From Bacillota bacterium (lineage in GTDB: Bacteria > Bacillota > Clostridia > Acetivibrionales > DTU013), in NCBI GenBank assembly GCA_023439545.1, contig JAEXNT010000022.1:22498-86497 (forward strand): a DNA stretch of 64,000 nt. The letters run 5' to 3'. Positions 61,900-64,000 of the stretch are shown here, piece by piece. The translations under genes were made by a program, and so were the position numbers. The notes below the pieces were generated by a model. That model saw only the letters and a list, made by a program, of their open reading frames with translations. It had not been told where the DNA came from and searched no databases. Numbering within the stretch: the stretch's first letter is position 1; each line of letters begins with the position of its first letter.

Positions 61900-62807
61900 C
61901 GGTTATAGCTTTTATCCGCGTACTTGCGCGTGTCAGGAGGAATCGAAGTAATCTTTTCGAGCATCTCCTTATCTGCTACCTTTCTGAAAGCCGTTTGTAT
62001 CAAAGTCTGGAAATCACCGCCGTCCTTGGGGAACGTGACATGCACGGGATAGATATATTCGTTCCTGTCGGAAGCGATCTTCTCAAATTCCGGCTCGGTA
62101 TGGGATTTAATCTTTTCGGATACTAAACGGGCTCCGGCTTCATCGGTACACGGCAGAACGATTATGATATCCCTGCCGCGGTTCAAAACGATCGTATCCG
62201 TTGCACGCAGCGCTTCCCTGGCTTTTTTTGCGGCTATGTTGAAAACCGAAGCCTTGTATCCGGCTGTTATGTTCTGTATTTCACCGGCCCCGGAATTTAG
62301 CTGGAGAGTCGTTATCAGTATAAGGGACATAGGGGAGCTGGTGCGTTTCGAATATTTGATCTCACGTTCGACATAACTGTCGAAAGACATACTGATATCG
62401 CCTATTTCATTCGTGTCATAGTGAAAAGGCTTATCGGTCTTTATAAGGCTGACTATTGAGCTCTCAAGCCTTTTAATCTGGTATGGTTTCAATATGTAGT
62501 CATTTACGCCGTAGCGCAAAGCCGCCGACTTGAGATCGGACCTGTCCGCCTGAGTTACTATTATAATGGGAACGGATTTGCCCGGTGAGGCTCTCAAGCT
62601 TGACAATGCAGCAAAGCCGTCGTTTTCGGTCGGGAAGGCCAGATCCATGACAATAAGCTTAAGATCGTCAATATTCGTATTCAGAAGCTTGAATTGATTG
62701 TAATCGCCAACTTCTATTATGTTGAAATGCCCGGTTTTCTCCAGAATGTGACAGACCTTCTGCCTCTCATAAGCCGAATAATCCATCAGTAAAACAGTGC
62801 CATCCAT
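61881..62807 (-). CDS. Receiver-domain protein with degenerate GGDEF domain
   Basis: A 308-residue protein. The receiver domain (1-118) has phospho-acceptor Asp55 in IVMDLAF, and Lys in ILKPYQ. The second half (about 138-275) follows the GGDEF fold (YSKRTSSPMSLILITTLQL, RATDTIVLNRGRDIIIVLP), but where GGDEF should be it reads RGRDI, so cyclic-di-GMP synthesis is not expected. It is like PleD without activity and might bind a nucleotide or partner. GGAGATCGAG is before the ATG. 3' ends overlap with the methyltransferase gene by 19 bases. Confidence 0.82.
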   Translation of the reverse strand: MDGTVLLMDYSAYERQKVCHILEKTGHFNIIEVGDYNQFKLLNTNIDDLKLIVMDLAFPTENDGFAALSSLRASPGKSVPIIIVTQADRSDLKSAALRYGVNDYILKPYQIKRLESSIVSLIKTDKPFHYDTNEIGDISMSFDSYVEREIKYSKRTSSPMSLILITTLQLNSGAGEIQNITAGYKASVFNIAAKKAREALRATDTIVLNRGRDIIIVLPCTDEAGARLVSEKIKSHTEPEFEKIASDRNEYIYPVHVTFPKDGGDFQTLIQTAFRKVADKEMLEKITSIPPDTRKYADKSYNRYRKWW

Positions 62808-62915
62808 GGCTCGATCTCCTTTTCAGTCTAATACGCCACTATAGTTATCGGCATATCGATTTAATTAATAAAGGATCAAAATCCATGTACTCGAAGCGCT
62901 TGGGATTTTTGGCTG

Positions 62916-62943
62916 TTGTCAATTATTAAACTAGTGTTATAAT
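62916..62943 (+). promoter_or_regulatory. Sigma-A type promoter of the phosphofructokinase gene
   Basis: TTGTCA (62916-62921), 16 bases, TATAAT (62938-62943), about 60 bases before the ATG. Confidence 0.7.
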
Positions 62944-63004
62944 CTTATTTGAAATAAGTTAAGCGTGGCGCTGGATATAAATAACGGACGCATATGGGGG
63001 TCAT

Positions 63005-64000
63005 ATGAGCAAAAACGCACTGGTCGCCCAGTCCGGGGGACCGTCGCCGGTTATAAACGCATCTTTGCAGGGTGTACTGGACGCCGGCTTTTCGTACCCT
63101 GATCGCATAGGTACCATATATGCAGGGTGGCACGGTATAGAGGGAGTTCTGCTGGAGGAGCTTATCGATATGGGCAGGCAGCCGGCCGACGAGCTTAAGA
63201 GGCTGCGTATCACTCCGGCGGCAGGCGCGATCGGCACATGCCGTTATAAGCTGGGTAAGGGCCAGACTGAGGATTTCAACCGCATAATAGACGTCATTCA
63301 GGCGCATGATATCGGGTATTTCTTCTATATAGGCGGCAATGATTCCATGGATACCGCCGGCAAGGTCTCAAGGCTTGCAGCGGAGAGAGGCCTCGAACTG
63401 ATTGTGGCAGGCGTTCCGAAGACCATCGATAACGATCTTGGCGACGATAAATTCACTATAATAGATCACACGCCCGGCTATGGCAGTGCTGCAAGATACT
63501 GGGCTCACACCATACAGAACGTAAATGAGGAAAGCAGGGGAATGTGTGTTTCAGAAGCCGTAGCGGTCCTTCAGGCAATGGGCAGGAAAGCCGGTTATAT
63601 CACCGCGGCGGCGAGATTGGCCGATCCGCATAGGGAAATGCCGCTTCAGCTTTATATGGCCGAGTCGGGGCACAATCTCGAAACGCTCGCTGAAAACGTA
63701 AACCGTGAACTGCTCAGATCCGGCCGCTGCATCGTTATAGTCAACGAAGGCTTCGACGTGGGCAACATAGGCGAAGCACGCGACGCGTTCGGACATGTGG
63801 AATATGGGGCAAGCAGGGTAACCGCATCGCAGGCTGTAGTGAACTACCTGAACGAACATGGCATAAAAGCCAGAGGTCAGGTAACGGGGCAGATCCCTGG
63901 CGTATTGCAGAGATCCGCATCGATACAGGCTTCTCCCGTAGACCAGCAGGAAGCATATGAGGCGGGCAGAAAGGCCGTACAGATTGCAATGGAGGATGGC
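63005..64000 (+). CDS. Pyrophosphate-type 6-phosphofructokinase (3' partial)
   Basis: The frame is open from the ATG at 63005 to the right edge (332 codons). GGGGG lies a few bases upstream. The two loops that decide phosphate donor read GGNDSMDT (Asp where ATP enzymes have Gly) and PKTIDNDL (Lys where ATP enzymes have Gly), so it should use pyrophosphate rather than ATP to phosphorylate fructose 6-phosphate. This makes the step reversible. The end lies outside the window. Length so far and motifs suit the long or middle PFP types of Clostridia. Confidence 0.9.
   Translation, partial: MSKNALVAQSGGPSPVINASLQGVLDAGFSYPDRIGTIYAGWHGIEGVLLEELIDMGRQPADELKRLRITPAAGAIGTCRYKLGKGQTEDFNRIIDVIQAHDIGYFFYIGGNDSMDTAGKVSRLAAERGLELIVAGVPKTIDNDLGDDKFTIIDHTPGYGSAARYWAHTIQNVNEESRGMCVSEAVAVLQAMGRKAGYITAAARLADPHREMPLQLYMAESGHNLETLAENVNRELLRSGRCIVIVNEGFDVGNIGEARDAFGHVEYGASRVTASQAVVNYLNEHGIKARGQVTGQIPGVLQRSASIQASPVDQQEAYEAGRKAVQIAMEDG

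Overview
This 64 kb window looks like a chromosomal segment of a spore-forming, anaerobic-type Firmicute of the class Clostridia. The evidence is spore genes (spmA, spmB, a CotF-like coat protein), strong AGGAGG-type ribosome binding sites, frequent TTG and GTG starts, a pyrophosphate-type phosphofructokinase, a GTP-type PEP carboxykinase, and a gene block in the same order as the Bacillus subtilis yaaO-tmk-yaaQ-yaaR-holB-yaaT-yabB-rsmI-abrB-metS-yabD-yabE-rsmA region. I cannot name a species. No rRNA, tRNA, CRISPR array, transposase or phage gene was seen.

Layout. Positions 1-6400 hold a Gram-positive Tad/Flp pilus operon, led by a protein kinase fused to a TadZ/CpaE-like domain and followed by CpaF, TadB, TadC, a small Flp-type pilin, two TadE-like minor pilins and a CpaB-like SAF protein. 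Positions 6500-11000 carry a small YdbC-like protein, an AraC-type regulator and the leucine genes leuC-leuD-leuB, with a direct-repeat operator candidate in front. Positions 11500-17200 hold a complete oppBCDFA peptide importer. A LexA paralogue that has lost its self-cleavage residues (minus strand) is divergent from a cyanophycin cluster at 18150-23130: isoaspartyl dipeptidase, small membrane protein, cyanophycinase, cyanophycin synthetase. Positions 23200-31500 are mixed: a zinc-ribbon protein, CotF-like protein, iron alcohol dehydrogenase, birA, an amidohydrolase, a disordered Q/N/R/E protein, coaX and an Orn/Lys/Arg decarboxylase-family protein.

Positions 30100-48030 form the conserved housekeeping block: decarboxylase, tmk, darA, yaaR, holB, ricT, a ferredoxin where yabA is expected, trmN6, rsmI, abrB, spmAB, a DUF2600 terpene-synthase homologue without its aspartate motifs, metG, tatD, a coiled-coil protein, a Met/Pro repeat protein, a YabE-like cell-wall protein and rsmA. 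Then come pckG, a 45-residue ORF, a KPEI-repeat protein, an NfeD/flotillin pair, zapA, a U32 peptidase, a dUTPase with an insertion, a lone Eco57I-type methyltransferase, a receiver/degenerate-GGDEF protein and the start of a PPi-type phosphofructokinase.

The most unusual signal is a pair of about 190-210 nt intergenic elements (36387-36596 and 44432-44622) that fold into the same long rod. Their inner blocks are nearly identical, while their outer arms and apical hairpin differ in sequence yet remain paired. This is covariation expected of a structured RNA, and I do not recognise the family. Two further families of short palindromic repeats are scattered between genes.
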